Under the pieces are notes generated by a model. That model worked only from the letters and a program-made list of their open reading frames with translations, searched no databases and was not told the origin of the DNA. A program made the position numbers and the translations under genes. A stretch of 64,000 bases of DNA from Phyto melanocephala (taxonomy: Eukaryota; Arthropoda; Insecta; Diptera; Rhinophoridae), in assembly GCA_941918925.1 (NCBI GenBank), contig OW799233.1, positions 46,089,341 to 46,153,340 on the forward strand, read 5' to 3'. This document shows positions 42,838 to 55,620 of the stretch, piece after piece (the first letter of the stretch is position 1; every line of letters starts with the position of its first letter).

Positions 42838-44790
42838 GAGGTATTGTCAAAACCAATTTACAAGTTTACATACACATGTAATGAAGAACTTTATAATTTA
42901 TTAAGACAATTGGATACAAATAAAAGTGCAGGTGATGATGGAATTTATGTGAAATGTTTGCATGAGTGCAAAGATGTTCTTATACCTTATTTGTCACAAA
43001 CTTTTAACTCTATTATAGACTCGTCAATTTATCCAGGTATTTACAAAACTCATAAAATTGTTCCAATTCCCAAGGTTATAAAACCAAGTGTTGTTGAGAA
43101 TTACAGACCAATTTGTTATCTGTAATTGATAAAGATTTTGAAAAAGTTTTATTTAATCAACTTTCGACATTTTTTAACAATGAATCGTTAATATATCCTA
43201 ATCAATACGGATTTCGTAAAGGTTGTGGTACAGATAAGGCAGTGATAAATGTTATTAATTATATATGTGATTGTTTGGACAAAGGTTTTACAGGTGTAGG
43301 TGGTATGTTTTATGACTTTTCTAAAGCCTTTTCGATCTTGTAGATCAAAAAATTTTGATAAAAAAAACTAGATTTTCTAAGTGTAAGGGGAAGTGATGCA
43401 GCATTACTGAAAAGTTATTTGGGAAGTCGGAAACAATTTGTTCAGATAAATGCTAGCAAAAGTTTGATGGGTTATGTTTAGTATGAAAATCCTCAGGGGA
43501 GTGTTTTAGGACCTTTACTGTTTACTCTGTACATAAATGGTTTAAATAAATTGTGTTTAAATGGAAAAATATTTCTTTATGCAGATGACATTTGTCTTTT
43601 TTACCCGTATAAAGAAGATTTTATGTTAAAAATTTTTGTTGAGCGTGACGCAGCTTTAATTTCAGAGTATGCTAATGGGTCGATTATGGATAGCAACCGA
43701 ACTTCAGTTGCGTTACCAGCTGGCAACTACAATTTCTCGGTGACTAAATATTCATATAAAATTGCCAGCTGGTAGTTGCTCGTTGCAATCTGTAATGCCT
43801 TTTTTGGCAACTGGCAACATAACTGAGGTTCAGTTGCTATCCATAAACGACCCATAAATTTAACAAACTTGTGTTAAATGCTGGTAAAACCCAGTTCATA
43901 AGATTAAGACCACAACCGAATCGCAAAAGAACCAATATTAATATTTTCGTGGATGGAAAGGGAATATAAGAGGTTGAGACTGTAAAATATTTGGGAGTTT
44001 ACATGCAGGGTAATTTATCGTGGCACCACCATATTCAAATGCTGAAATCTAAAATATCGCCAGCATTAGGAATTTACTAAAAAATAAATTGGATATAAAA
44101 ACTAAAAATATAATTTTCCAGACATTAATACAAAGTAACTTGAATTACTTGCCAATGGTATATGGTTTCCGAAGGAACTCAGATTTAAAAGCTTTACAGA
44201 TAATACAAAATTAATCGCTTAAGGCTATTTTTAATCTTCATCAAAGATTTTCTACATATGCGTTACATACGAATTTTGCGCAGAACGTATTACCAGTTTA
44301 TGGATTGTATAAAATGCAGTTACTAATTTATGTATACAAAGCTGTACATAATATTGGTCATCATACAATCTAATTTTTTATTAACCAAATGTTTTTTAAC
44401 ACTAGAAATAGCCGTAACCTCAGAATTGCTAGATGTCGTTTAGAAACTACTAAACAGAGAATAGAATATATAGGCAGTTTAGAATATAACAGATTGCCTC
44501 AATACATAAAAGATTGTTCTACAATTTCATTGTTTAAGCTTAGATTAAAACAATATTTATTACAAAACATTAAAGTGCTTTTAATATAATTATTTTTTTA
44601 GATAATAAAAGTTATTTATTTTTTCTTTTTTAAATTTTGAATACTCTTATAGTCATGAATTATTATTTTTTTTATATATGTATGTATATTGCCAACTTGC
44701 TTCCATAATGCTCCAGTGGCGCGGAGGCCAATTTTTCTTGTAAATGAATTTAATAAATTTTTAAATTCATAATAAATAAATAAAAAAAAG
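42838..44790 (+). pseudogene. Jockey/CR1-group LINE relic (reverse transcriptase)
   Basis: Successive frames encode a non-LTR reverse transcriptase: DTNKSAGDDGIYVKCLHECK and VPIPKVIKPSVVENYRPI (42844-43125), NQYGFRKGCGTDKAV and FYDFSKAF (43113-43343), NPQGSVLGPLLFTLYING near 43490-43545, and catalytic YADD at about 43573-43587. Further on come a KTQFI block near 43890 and a C-terminal part at 44389-44589 (EYNRLPQYIKDCSTISLFK). Several stops and frameshifts are present. A 179-bp miniature element sits at 43676-43854. The 3' end is an AATAAATAAATAAAA tail about 44770-44790. The endonuclease is absent, consistent with 5' truncation. Confidence 0.82.
43676..43854. mobile_element. Miniature inverted-repeat element inside the LINE (TAA target)
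   Basis: Long inverted arms of ~45-50 bp: the left begins TGGGTCGATTATGGATAGCA and the right, inverted, TGGGTCGTTTATGGATAGCA, continuing through AACxGAACxTCAGTT and CCAGxTG. TAA is duplicated on both sides (43673-43675 and 43855-43857). Removing the element and one TAA rejoins the LINE frame (SEYA to KFNKLVLNAG). The 3-bp TWA duplication suggests PIF/Harbinger. Confidence 0.8.
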
Positions 44791-45073
44791 ACTATTATCG
44801 CAAATTTTTATTTAAATTTTTTTTTATCGATAAATATTTACTGATACATTTTTATTATCGATACATTTTTATAGAAAAATTTTTGTTATCGATAAGTTTT
44901 TATGGGGAAGGTTTGTTATCGATAAATTGAAAAAAATACTATCGATAACTTTTTCCAAAACTAGTTTTGTTATCGATAAAATATGCAAGAACATTTTTCG
45001 TAATTTAAGAACTGTTTTTTACCAACGCTTTTCTAGACATATTTTTTTTGTTATTTACAAATTTTTACTACTA
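44791..45073. other. AT-rich sequence with repeated GTTATCGATAA motifs
   Basis: Five or so copies of (T)GTTATCGATAA with TTTTTATAGAAAA-like spacers lie between 44825 and 44985. They form a looser version of the 36.3-kb array in the opposite orientation. Confidence 0.55.
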
Positions 45074-45074
45074 G

Positions 45075-45202
45075 GGGTCAAATTACGGCATTCGATTACG
45101 ATTGAAATTTTACTCGAACGATCGAGTTCTCTGTGCTTTAGGTATAGAGAATCTAATAAAAATTCTCAAATTTCTATTACGTTCGAGTGCCGTAATTTGG
45201 CC
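45075..45202. mobile_element. Miniature inverted-repeat element (~128 bp)
   Basis: The left arm is GGTCAAATTACGGCATTCGA and the right arm, inverted, GGCCAAATTACGGCACTCGA. The interior repeats CGAACGATCGAG-like and ATTACGAT motifs. No target duplication is evident. Class unknown. Confidence 0.6.
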
Positions 45203-47049
45203 ACAATTTATATGTATATTAGGGGTACAACCAATTTTTTTTGGCATAGTACCATGAAGTCAACCGTGTCCTAGTAACCACAAAAATCATAATGTTTTGT
45301 AATTTTGCTCAAAAAAGTTGTCGCACCCAGCAGGTGTTTAAAAAATTATTTGATTATAAAATATAACAGGTACAACAACACTTCAACAAGAGGACAATTA
45401 TAAAAAGAGATACACAATAGAGATGCTACATATAATTAATACCCCTACGAACATAAGGATGAACTACAAGAAAGACACTGAAAATTGTGCACATACATAC
45501 AGACACCTAATAGCTAAATTTAAACATAAGAAAATTTAGTAAGCTTTACATTCTATCTCTGGACAGACGACAGCTCTACTAAAATGTAAGACGATATTAT
45601 GAAATTAGTAGACATAAGTAATTTTAATAATACAATGTTAATGTGCATATATTTTTATATATATAAGTATGAAAAATATTTTGTAAAATAACTTTAGTTT
45701 TTGTAAATTATTTTTGTGTATTTCAGCACCGAAGCGGCTCAAAATATTGAACAAGATTAATAAACAAATATTAAAAAAAAATTTTTTAAAAATAATATTT
45801 AATAAAAAATAAGAGTTTTATTTAAATATTAGAATTAAATAGTTTTTTTGGACCTAGAGCCTTTTCTATGACAAGGTCGTAAAGAATATAATTTTGTTAT
45901 TTAATTATTTTTTATTTTTTAAATTACTCAAATAAGAAAACTTATGAGTAAGTTATTGAAAGATAAAAATTTAAGATTCAAAGTTCGAGGAGATTTACAG
46001 AAAGGATAAATATCCTGAACAACTTTAATGGCGCGCTCCGCACAGATATTACTGCTTTGTTGGTTTCGGATGATTGAATCATCTATTTTCCAATGCTTAA
46101 TAAGGCAGTTTTTAGCAGCTTCAAATCTTGAAAGTGATTGATATAAAACTTGGAAGTTGTCGTCGCGAAATCTTTGGTCTGATTGGAAAATTTTCTTGAA
46201 AGACATTTTGGAACACTTAAAGCACTAACCTAAACTAACAAAAATATTATTTTACATAATTTAAAATTATTTCGAGGCCTTCTTAATGTAATATATTCAT
46301 GATTTTTTACGGAGTTTTTTATTCATTTTTATTTTTTTTTTTCGTTAAAAAACGTTAAAATAAGTTTTAGTTTTCGGAAAAATCTCTTACCATCTCTAAA
46401 TATTAATAAAATTTCATACTTGAGATATTTTTTGTTTTAAATACTTCAGCATATTATTAAGAAAACTTAAAATTTTCAAAACTTTATCGCGGTTGGTGTG
46501 TGAAGTTTTTTTGTTGACCTTAACGTAAAAATAAATATACATTCCCTTATAGTTTTTTATGCTCTATCGGACTGTGCTATGCCAGTTTTTAAGTTTTAAA
46601 AAATTTTTAAAAGGTTATATCCCTAATATATATCGATGAATTGTTTTCGAAAAACTATTGTTATCAATTTTATAGAAAATTTTTTGTCAGCGTTAAATTT
46701 TTTTAAAAAAAATTATAATTATCGTTGAATTTTCCAAAACAAATTTTTGTTATCGATAAAATTTTCAAGAAAAATTTTAATTAATAAATTTTTTGTTGTC
46801 ATTATAGTTTTAATAGTAAAATTATTTTCATCAATTAATTATTGTTATCGATAAACTGTCTACGACTTATTCTAGACAGAATATTGTTTTCAGTACACTT
46901 CTCTAGGAACGTTTCTGTTATTGAAAAAATTGCTAAAAAAAAATTATTTCTATCGCTAAATTTTATTTAATAATTATTATTATTGATACCTTTTCAAAAA
47001 ACTGTTGAAGTGTCTGTTGAAATTATCTAAAAAAAATTGTTAACAGCAT
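45203..47049. other. AT-rich intron with scattered ATCGATAA motifs
   Basis: No gene is convincingly present except the fragment at 45928-46206 listed separately. Motifs of the TTGTTATCGATAA type recur near 46750, 46845 and elsewhere with TTTTATAGAAAA-like spacers. Confidence 0.4.
45928..46206 (-). pseudogene. Unassigned protein fragment, probably from a mobile element
   Basis: A 92-codon frame starts MSFKKIFQSDQRFRDDNFQV and contains SSNICAERAIKVVQDIYPFC. The composition is protein-like rather than low complexity, and the CAERAIKxxQD stretch resembles a conserved motif in proteins of unknown function found in many copies in insect genomes. It ends into AT-rich sequence without a domain boundary. 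No promoter, splice sites or partner exons were found. I cannot name the family with confidence. Confidence 0.35.
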
Positions 47050-47450
47050 CTAGACAACCGACAGGGTCAATATTGGTATCATCAGAAAGCACATGACTAG
47101 CGCAATATATGCAATATAAAAAAATTAAGATTCATGTTGGCCGCCACTACAAAATGGCGGATAATAAATTTTATATGGGTCAAATCAGGTATTTTAAAAT
47201 GTAACTTCTAGAACCCCTTCAGTATTGGTATCAAATGAATGGGCTTGATCAGTAGAATACAGTAAATTATTAAAAAATGTAAAATCCAAAATGGCGTCTA
47301 AAATAAAATGGCGAAACTAATTTTTTTAACCCCATCAATATGGGTATCAAATTAAAGGGCTTAAATAGTATAAAACAGTTAACTACGTAAAAATCCAAAA
47401 TCAAGGATGGCGTCGGAAATAATAGGAAAAAATGGCGTATAACATGAAAA
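47050..47450. repeat. Three diverged ~120-bp tandem units
   Basis: Units share a CAGTATTGGTATCAAATGAA block (47063-47085, 47220-47245 and 47333-47360, with variants), followed by an ACAGTTAA/TATAxAA stretch, and end with AAAATGGCG. The array adjoins the inverted INE-1-like end at 47451-47543 and may be the interior of the same element. Confidence 0.55.
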
Positions 47451-47543
47451 ATAGGTTAAGATACGATCATTTAACTTTATGTACATGATGGTTAAGGATA
47501 TTATCAGATTTGGCACGGCCGATTATAGCACTCTTACTTGTTT
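47451..47543 (-). repeat. INE-1-like terminal fragment (inverted)
   Basis: Read on the minus strand from 47543: ACAAGTAAGAGTGCTATAAT, CGGCCGTGCCAAATCTGATA and ATATCCTTAACCATCATG. This is the start of the family represented at 20153 and 39114. Confidence 0.6.
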
Positions 47544-49166
47544 TTGTTTTAATGGAACAGACAATTTTTTTGATTTTACAGTGGACATTAATGTATATAT
47601 AGCGTTACAGAATTTAAACTTAAAAAGGGTACCTTTTTACTCTGAAATATAATTGATACACACAGATTTGATACACACTTGTCAGTTATTTGTGTAACAC
47701 GGACAAAAACGAAAACGTTAACTGCTTCCAGTCTGGCATGTAATTTTAGAATATAACATAAACCGGCTCTAATGCTAGCATTATTGTAACATTTTTGTCA
47801 GAAAAGAAAACAGCATAAGACTAAGAGTTTTGCTCTATTTTATTTTTTGGTTTACTTCGTACAAAATTTATTTTACCTTAACAGTTTTCTATGTTAAATT
47901 TTAATAGCTATTAGCGTTTTCAAAATAATGCCACTACTTTTTCAAGATTATGTTAAAAAAAATTTAAGCCAAACTGATAAAACCTAATTTTTTTTCATTA
48001 GTTTAAAAAAACAACATGTCACTAAAAAAAAACCTTCCAATAAATAAACAAAATTATTTTCTTCAAAACAATAAAAAATCTGTATTCTTGTGAAGAAAGC
48101 CGATGCGAACTTTTAGAAGAAGAAATACAAACAACAAGAACAACTTTGCAAAAGTGAAATAAAAATTTATTGACTTTTTCAGAGGGTAAACATCGCAAAT
48201 CAAACACACACCGGAAAACACTTACAGTGTGAGCACAAATTAAAATTTGAGAGATTGAAATTTAAAAAAAACTCCCACAAAAATGCACTCATAAACAATT
48301 TCGTTGTAAATAAACAATTTTATTTTTAACGAAAATTTCTGATGCAGTTGTTGTTTTATTTTGCCACAGAATTTTATTATCTAAATAAGCCCTCTGCTCA
48401 TTTTATACACCCCAACCTCGACTAACTCAGAAACAAGTAGTAGAAAAAAAGAGCTAAAACTCTTTAGAGATTTAGGTTATTAGCTAAAGGCCGGTTGAAA
48501 CAATAACAAAAGTGTTAAAGTTTTTTGTTTATTAAAACAAAAACAAAAGCAAAACAAAACTATAAAATCTTAGAAAAATAGCAGCCAGACTATACAGCAA
48601 GACTTTCTCTCTTACACTCTTTAGTTGTAAACTAGGGGGTCTGCATAAAACTTACTTTTAAATCAAACCAGCAATAAAAGGTATAAAATACTAAATTTGT
48701 TGTTTGTTTTGTTTTTATTTTGTGCTCTGATTAAAAAGTGTGAAAAGTTGTTTTAATGATGTAGGAGAGCTGTGTATGATGTATATTCGAACAAACAAAC
48801 ACCAACAATCATGATAACCGTAGAACAAGTCAGTTTTTGTTTGTGATTCATTATTTCGTCATTTTTATCCTTTTTGTTTGCGATATTTAAATTTTTTTTC
48901 TTTAATTCTTGTGAAAATCAAATAATATTAAAAATTAATATAATATTATAAAAAAATATATTATTTTTAAAGAATTTACAGTGAAAATTTCTGTTATCGA
49001 TAAATTTTAAGAATAAAATTTGTTATCGACTATTTTTATAAAAATTTATATTGTTTTAAGTAGATACGCTTACATAAACAATTACTGCCTTTAAAAATAC
49101 ATTTTTGGTAATAAATTTTGTTATCGATATTTTGTTATACCGACACATTTGTATAAATAAAAAAAA
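47544..49166. other. AT-rich intron
   Basis: No gene recognised. GTTATCGATAA-type motifs begin again near 48992 and 49010. Confidence 0.4.
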
Positions 49167-49520
49167 ACTAGCAGAAATTGGACCAAACTGCGGCCCTAAA
49201 AAATTCTTTGAATTTTATTCATTTCATATAAGGGTATCACCCACCCTTCTTCCCCTTTCTAGTTCCAATTAGAAAGACCGAATGTCATTGAACACATAAG
49301 ACATTACGATACATAGTTTGAAAACTTTTTTAGTATCAGAATAGATATGAAAATCTAAATGTCAAATCTCCGGAACCATTGGGCCGATTTCCTATACGTA
49401 AACCATCTACAGACTATCCGAAACGTGCCTTACAATTTTGGTTGAAATCGGTCGACCGCTTTTCGCAGTTAGAAGTGACATCAAAATGTACACTTCTTTT
49501 AATATAAATGATGTTTGTAT
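49167..49520 (+). repeat. ACTAGC-start repeat, degraded
   Basis: It starts AAACTAGCAGAAATTGGACC and has GGTTGAAATCGGTCGACCGC near its end, parallel to the AATCGGTCTAGC block of the repeats at 6541 and 34197. It finishes in a T- and AT-rich tail. Non-coding. Confidence 0.4.
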
Positions 49521-51427
49521 TAGCAAATCAAAAAACTTGTTATCGATTAATGTTTAAAGAAAACTTATTGCTGTTAATAAAATTATCTACAAAATATTCC
49601 TATTATTATCGATAAATTTTTATGAAAAATTAATGTTATCGATAATGTTATCGACGACAAAATTTTGTTACTAATAAATTCTATACCAAAATGCCTGCTT
49701 TCGATAATGCTTTTTATGGAAAAGTATTTGTAATCGAAAAATTTTTACAGAAAAAATTTTGCCAACTATAAATTATACTATAAAAGTTACTGTTATCGTT
49801 AAATTTTTTGCAGCAAAAACTATTGTTCTCTATTGGTTTTATAATCAAAAGTTTATTTATTTAGAGTATTTTCCGTAAAACAACTTAACAATTAGAGAGA
49901 TAAAAAGGAACTGTACAGAAATTCAATAAACTGCGTATTACATAAATAGGGAAGGAACAAAAATAAAATTTAAAAGCATAGAGTTGCATTTGATATGAGA
50001 AGGGCTTGTAATAAATTTCATATTGTGTTGCCACACTTTCAGCATTCTCGATAATTTTTTTATACAAATTTTTGTTATCTATAAATTTACACATGCTAAA
50101 AAAATTCTCTTTCACAATAAATTTGTATGAAAAAATGCAAACTTGTTAGCGAAAAAATTATTTTTAATTTTAGCAAATTTCTTTTAAAAAAAAAAATTTT
50201 TTTAATAAATTTTTATATAATTTGTATTAAAATATTAAAGAAATATTTTGTTATCGTTAACATTTCTAAAAAAAATCTTGTTATTGATAATTTTCTCCTA
50301 AAAAGAGATTGCAATTGTTTTCGAATAATTAAAAAAAAATTTTTTTTTAATAATAATTTTGTTTTATTGAAGGATTTTTTTAACCGACATCCTAAAGTGA
50401 CGACAGTTTCTAATAGAGAGTAGTCTGTCTTTTTGTTTAAAGGGTTGTTCTATATATCATTTAAAATTTTTTTTCTTGTTGTTGTTGAACATAACATAAC
50501 ATCAAATAAAAATAATAAGCTCTATTTATAGTCATTTAAACTTTAATCCAGGGGCCAGCATATAGTTTCCTGACATTTGCAGGCAGTTCTTCTTTGTGAA
50601 TTAAACCCAACAAAAAACTTTCAAACAAACATCAAGAAATCAGACTTGTTATAAAATACAAAAACAACAAGAACAATAAATTTTGTTCTCCTTTCTTTAA
50701 ACTAAAATATGCAGAAGAAGCGAGAAGGATGTATGCATACGTAAAGCAGTAGGAAACAAAGAAAAAATATGCTGTCGTGTTAAAGGATTTAAAATTGAAA
50801 AGGAGAGAAAATATGAACTTATTTTCTTTGGCAATTTTAACAGTTGTAGTCTTTTTAGTTTATTATTGAAGGATATACATACATACACACTCTTACACCT
50901 ACATTTAAAAGTTTATGCTGCAACATAAATGTGCCAACATTATAATGCTGATGCTGCACACACTTGACTTTATTTTTGTGTTCTTCATGTAACGACATAA
51001 AGAAAAATTTTTTTCATATAAGGGCAGGCTGGAAAGTCTTCAAAATTAAAAAAAAATTTAAAGGTTCATGACTCATCAACAGTTCGTACTTTTTAAGGTT
51101 TTGGAAAGATTTTTCATGTGGCCCTCATACAATAAAAACAATCGCTTAAACCTGTATTGTAAGTTAGTGTTGTTATTCATTACACACATAAACATTCATG
51201 TATGTACATCAGCACCTCTCACACTAAACAACACACGCTCATACGACTGAATAATCTGGAAAAAATAATGGAACTACAAAATCCTTTAACAAGGTGTAAA
51301 GGCGTAAATGTGTGAAACGCTATTTGTTCTAATACCATTTTGTTTTAGACTTTTACACAACTATTGACAAAAGTCCTTGTGTGTGTTGTATCCTTAATTC
51401 CCTTTGTTATTACAACACTATACTATA
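49521..51427. other. AT-rich intron with interspersed TATCGATA motifs
   Basis: Irregular copies of TGTTATCGATAA and TTTTATxGAAAA occur from 49540 to 50300, too diverged to be called a regular array. The open frames here come from A/T runs. No gene is seen. Confidence 0.45.
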
Positions 51428-51429
51428 AA

Positions 51430-51731
51430 GGGTGTACCGAAATGAATTCAACATTTTGATAAAATATAAAACACAGTTTAATGACTTTTCATTGTTTTAT
51501 TTTTATTAAATCATAAGGAGCAAAGGGTTATTTAATTATCAGGCAAATGGTCTCTATGGCTTTACATGCACATACGCACTCGTTTGTCAAAATTTTTCAC
51601 ACAGATATTTTTCAATAAATCTCTTCACAGCTGGCGGACCAGCTGTATGCTATTGTACATAGAGCTGATAGCTATCAGCTGACTAATTTTTTTACAGTTA
51701 CTGCACAAGTGGCGACAAACTAAAATCCTGA
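51430..51731 (-). mobile_element. Short Tc1/mariner-like relic (~300 bp)
   Basis: Ends are AAGGGTGTACCGAAATGAAT at the left and, inverted, AAGGTTGTCCCAAAATGCAC at the right, with TA outside each. On the minus strand the left third gives FDKRVRMCM, a pattern found at the C-terminus of mariner-type transposases. The interior also has the 18-bp palindrome AGCTGATAGCTATCAGCT (near 51661). An internally deleted, dead copy. Confidence 0.5.
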
Positions 51732-51734
51732 GTG

Positions 51735-54280
51735 CATTTTGGGACAACCTTTACACACATACTCATACAACATGCAAGTCTTGTTGGCCAATTTGCTTAC
51801 TCTCTCATACTCAAACTGAAATTCCAGTAAGTTTAAACAAATAAAAAGCAGCAAAGGGATAAAGAAACGAGAAAAGGGGTGGGCAGTGAAGAAAATAGCT
51901 ACAACAATCCTTTTTTGGTATGCTTAGTAAATAACATAATGAATCAACAACAACAACAACAACTACTATTCTTATTGAAAACTAAAAGCCAAGTCAGCCA
52001 ACATACTCGCACATAATTCCTAATGCATTCACTGTAGTGTAAAATGTAAGGATAAGCCAGCCACAGCCAACCAACTAACATTCTAACAAACACATTTTTG
52101 ATGTATTTATATTTGATTTTATGTCTACTGAAATGTGAAGGCTGGTATTCCATTCATTTTTTCGAAATAAAAACATCTTGTTTTCAGTTGAAGTAATGCT
52201 TACAATTATAGTTTACGCTGTTGTTCAACTTGGGTATTTATTTAAAAGATTCTCACACAGCTAATATTTTTAAAGAACAGAGGATAGTAATTAAAAAGCA
52301 AAACTACAATAAGCTTTAATGTAATAACTCCAAGATTTATGTCGAAATTCTGTGTGCATGTAAATTAAATGATAATAAATATAAAAAATAAAAGAAAAAT
52401 CTGAAACAAAAATATTAGAAATACTTATATAAAGAATTATCGACTGTAAAGTTTGTGTTTCTATACAAACGAATCGATAACGGAAATTATTATCGATATC
52501 CAAAAATTTGTAGGGAAAAATTGCCAACAACAATATTTTTTTTTTAAATTCTTGATAAATAAAATTTATCGGAAAAATATTTTCGGTAAAAAAAATTTTT
52601 TAAAAAAAAAATTTGATTTTTATATTTTTATTTTTATTTAAAGCTATCCATAGTAAAATATTTTTCTCGCTAGATTACAAATCACTTTTTACAAAATCTC
52701 CCACTTACGTATATTAATATTTTTTTTTTCATTTTTCCCCATTTATTTTATTTATTTCTCTTCGACATCAATTAATTAATTTATTGCTGAACAAAACGAA
52801 GAGGATGCCAATAACACAAAACAACCAACTAATTTATATTACAAATTCATACGAAAAATAGTAAAAGCTTGAACACAGACGACAAATAGACAGATAGACA
52901 CACATTCTTAACTTATATTGACCCCATTTTAATTAATAGAATTATAGGCTTCTCTGGCGTTTAAATTAAACTCTTTTAATGAATTCAATATAAAAAAGAA
53001 AAAGTTTTTTCCCCTCTACAAACACACTTAAACCTACACAAAGTTATGCTTTCACATAAACACCTCTACACGCACGCACAAAGTTAGATAATAGTTAGTT
53101 TTGTTGTGCAAAGGCTACAAATGTCTTTGTGTGTGTTGTTGTGTATATGTTGTAATTGTACAGAGTGTCCTTTGAAACTTAAGCAAATGATGAGCTTATA
53201 TTTAATTAAAACGCCACACATGAGAGCAAAGACATTAAAGTGTGCGTGTGTGTTTATTTACACGCATAAGCGTAGTGTCACATTTTGTCACCAGCGATCC
53301 TTAAGAAGTTAACAGTTAACGTTAAAAATTCTGCTTTGAAAAAATTCATATAAATTTCAAAATTTAAGAAATTATTTAATTAAGCAGAGTCTACAATAAG
53401 TTTCCAATGTATGTGTTAAGATAATCGATAACTTAATTATCACAAGAATTGCGCCTTATATAGAATTTTTTTCTCTTAATTTTGAGTAAATTTTTTAAGC
53501 CATGTCTTTTCATTTAGCTACAATTATTATTTTTTGAGTTTATTTAATGACTTTTAAATAAATCGTTGTGGATCTTCTTAGGGATCTCTTATATAATCTA
53601 CGTTGGCAATCACTGTTTTATAGCATGTCTCTGACAACAGGCAGTCACAATCTCTTTACACTTTGTCTGCCAGTTACATCGATATGGTCTATGGAAAATG
53701 AGTACAATGACTGACTTTTAGTTTAGCATCCACATTAATTTCTATTTATTGCTTTATTACGGTAATTAACGCACACACACGTTTACACAACACCAACACA
53801 AAACCAACAGCAACATTAAAGCCAGAGTTGGGAGTTAAATAAAACAGTACATAATGTAATTTATAAAATTGTTTAACTTCAGTTTCAGTTTGTTTCGAAA
53901 AGGATTAATATATCAAACAACAGTATTTCTGGCACTTTTATCGATTTGTTTTTTAGTTTTGAGCAGTATTTTTTTCATTTATACCTCTCATTTGACATTA
54001 ATTTAGTTGTAGCAAAAACATTTGTTAATTAATTGCATTAACTCGACCATTATAATTAAACACAATTTATTTGTTTCTTCATTTCCACATTTTTAAGATA
54101 AATGTTTGTTTATGTTTACTCACCCACCCTCTATTGCTATTAGGCGGATATTAAAATAAATAATTTGGAGGTAAAGTATAAATGAGAGAAATAGGATATT
54201 AAAAGGAATCAAATATTTTGGGGTATAAAATTCACGTAAAAAAATAATGTAAAAGTGTATTTTGTACAGAAATTCTTTTA
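51735..54280. other. AT-rich intron, CAA microsatellite at 51945
   Basis: A (CAA)n run lies at about 51944-51963. Short frames are unconvincing. No gene or named repeat recognised. Confidence 0.4.
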
Positions 54281-55620
54281 AATATTCACAGAAAAATTTT
54301 ACGATATTAAAATGTTTACGACATTTAAATCTTTACATAAGCAATTTTACGATATTACATTTTAAGCACTAAAACTAAAAAAAAAAATATTTTTGCACAA
54401 AAACTTTTACTATATTTGATATAAAAAGTTTTACGATATTAAAATTATGCATAAAACATTTACCAATATTAAAATTTTTTTATAGAAAATTTAACGACAA
54501 AAATTTGTTATAGAAAATTTTACGTTAAATAATTTTGCACAAAAAATTAAAATATATTAAAAATTTTATATTCCAAAATTTTTTTATATAAAATAATTTG
54601 CGATATTATAATAATACATTAAAAAATTTTACGATGTGAAAAATTTACATAGCAATTTAACAATATTGTATTTAAAAAAATTCAAGATGGTAAATTTTTT
54701 TTATGAAATAGTTTGGGATACTCAAAATGGTGTATACAAATTTTACGATATTGGAATTTGTTAGAAAAAATGTTCTAATTTTTGTATAGAATATTTTACT
54801 ATATTGAAAGTTTTGTTTAGAAAAGTGTACCCTATTTAAATTATCGTATCTAAAATTTTACGATATTAAAGTCTGTATCTAAAATTTTACGATTTTAAAA
54901 TCTGTATGTAAAATTTTACGATAATTAAGTTTTCACGTATAATATTTTACGATATTAAAATTTTCACGTATAAAATTTTACAATATTAAAATTTTCACGT
55001 ATAAAATTTTACGATATTAAAATTTTTGTATAGAAAATTTTACAATTTTAAGATCTTTGTATAAAAAATTTTACGATATTAAAATTTTCACGTATAAAAT
55101 TTTACGATATTAAAATTTTCACGTATAAAATTTTACGATGTTAAAATTTTCATATATAAAATTTTACGATATTAAAATTTTTGTATATAACATTTTTCGA
55201 TTTTAAAATTTTCGTATAGAAAATTTTACGATTTTCAAAAAATTCAATGGGAATTTTGGTATAGAAATTTTTACGATATTACTCTTTTTTATAGAATAAC
55301 TAGAAAAATTTAGAATTTCGTTAAAAATTTTTACGATGTTCCAGTTGTTGCATACATAAATAATTGAAAATGTTAAAGTTTTCTATAAAACACTTAAAGG
55401 TTATAAAATGTTCATTGTATATGTGCAAAAAATTTTATGATATTGAAATTTGTAAGATCTTAAAACTTTATATAAAAAGTTTAACGATATTACAATAATG
55501 CAAAGAAATTTTTACGATTTACTAATATTGCTTAAAAAAGTGAAAGGCTTTAAAATCTTCGTATAAAAGATTTAACGATGTGAAAATTTTATTTTTCCAA
55601 ATTCTTACAGAATAAGTTTT
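54281..55620. repeat. ~31-bp minisatellite-like array built on TTTTACGATATT
   Basis: The core pattern is TTTTACGATATTAAAA followed by TTTTCACGTATAAAA or TTTTTGTATAGAAAA. It is regular at 31 bp between about 54930 and 55210 and increasingly degenerate on both sides. Over thirty copies of ACGATATT-like sequence are present. Further single copies occur to 56070 and again at 63118-63270. Confidence 0.8.

Noticed and set aside
50127..50423. 98-codon Lys/Phe/Ile-rich frame
   Set aside because: Composed of A/T runs and TTATCGATAA-type repeats; no protein-like features.
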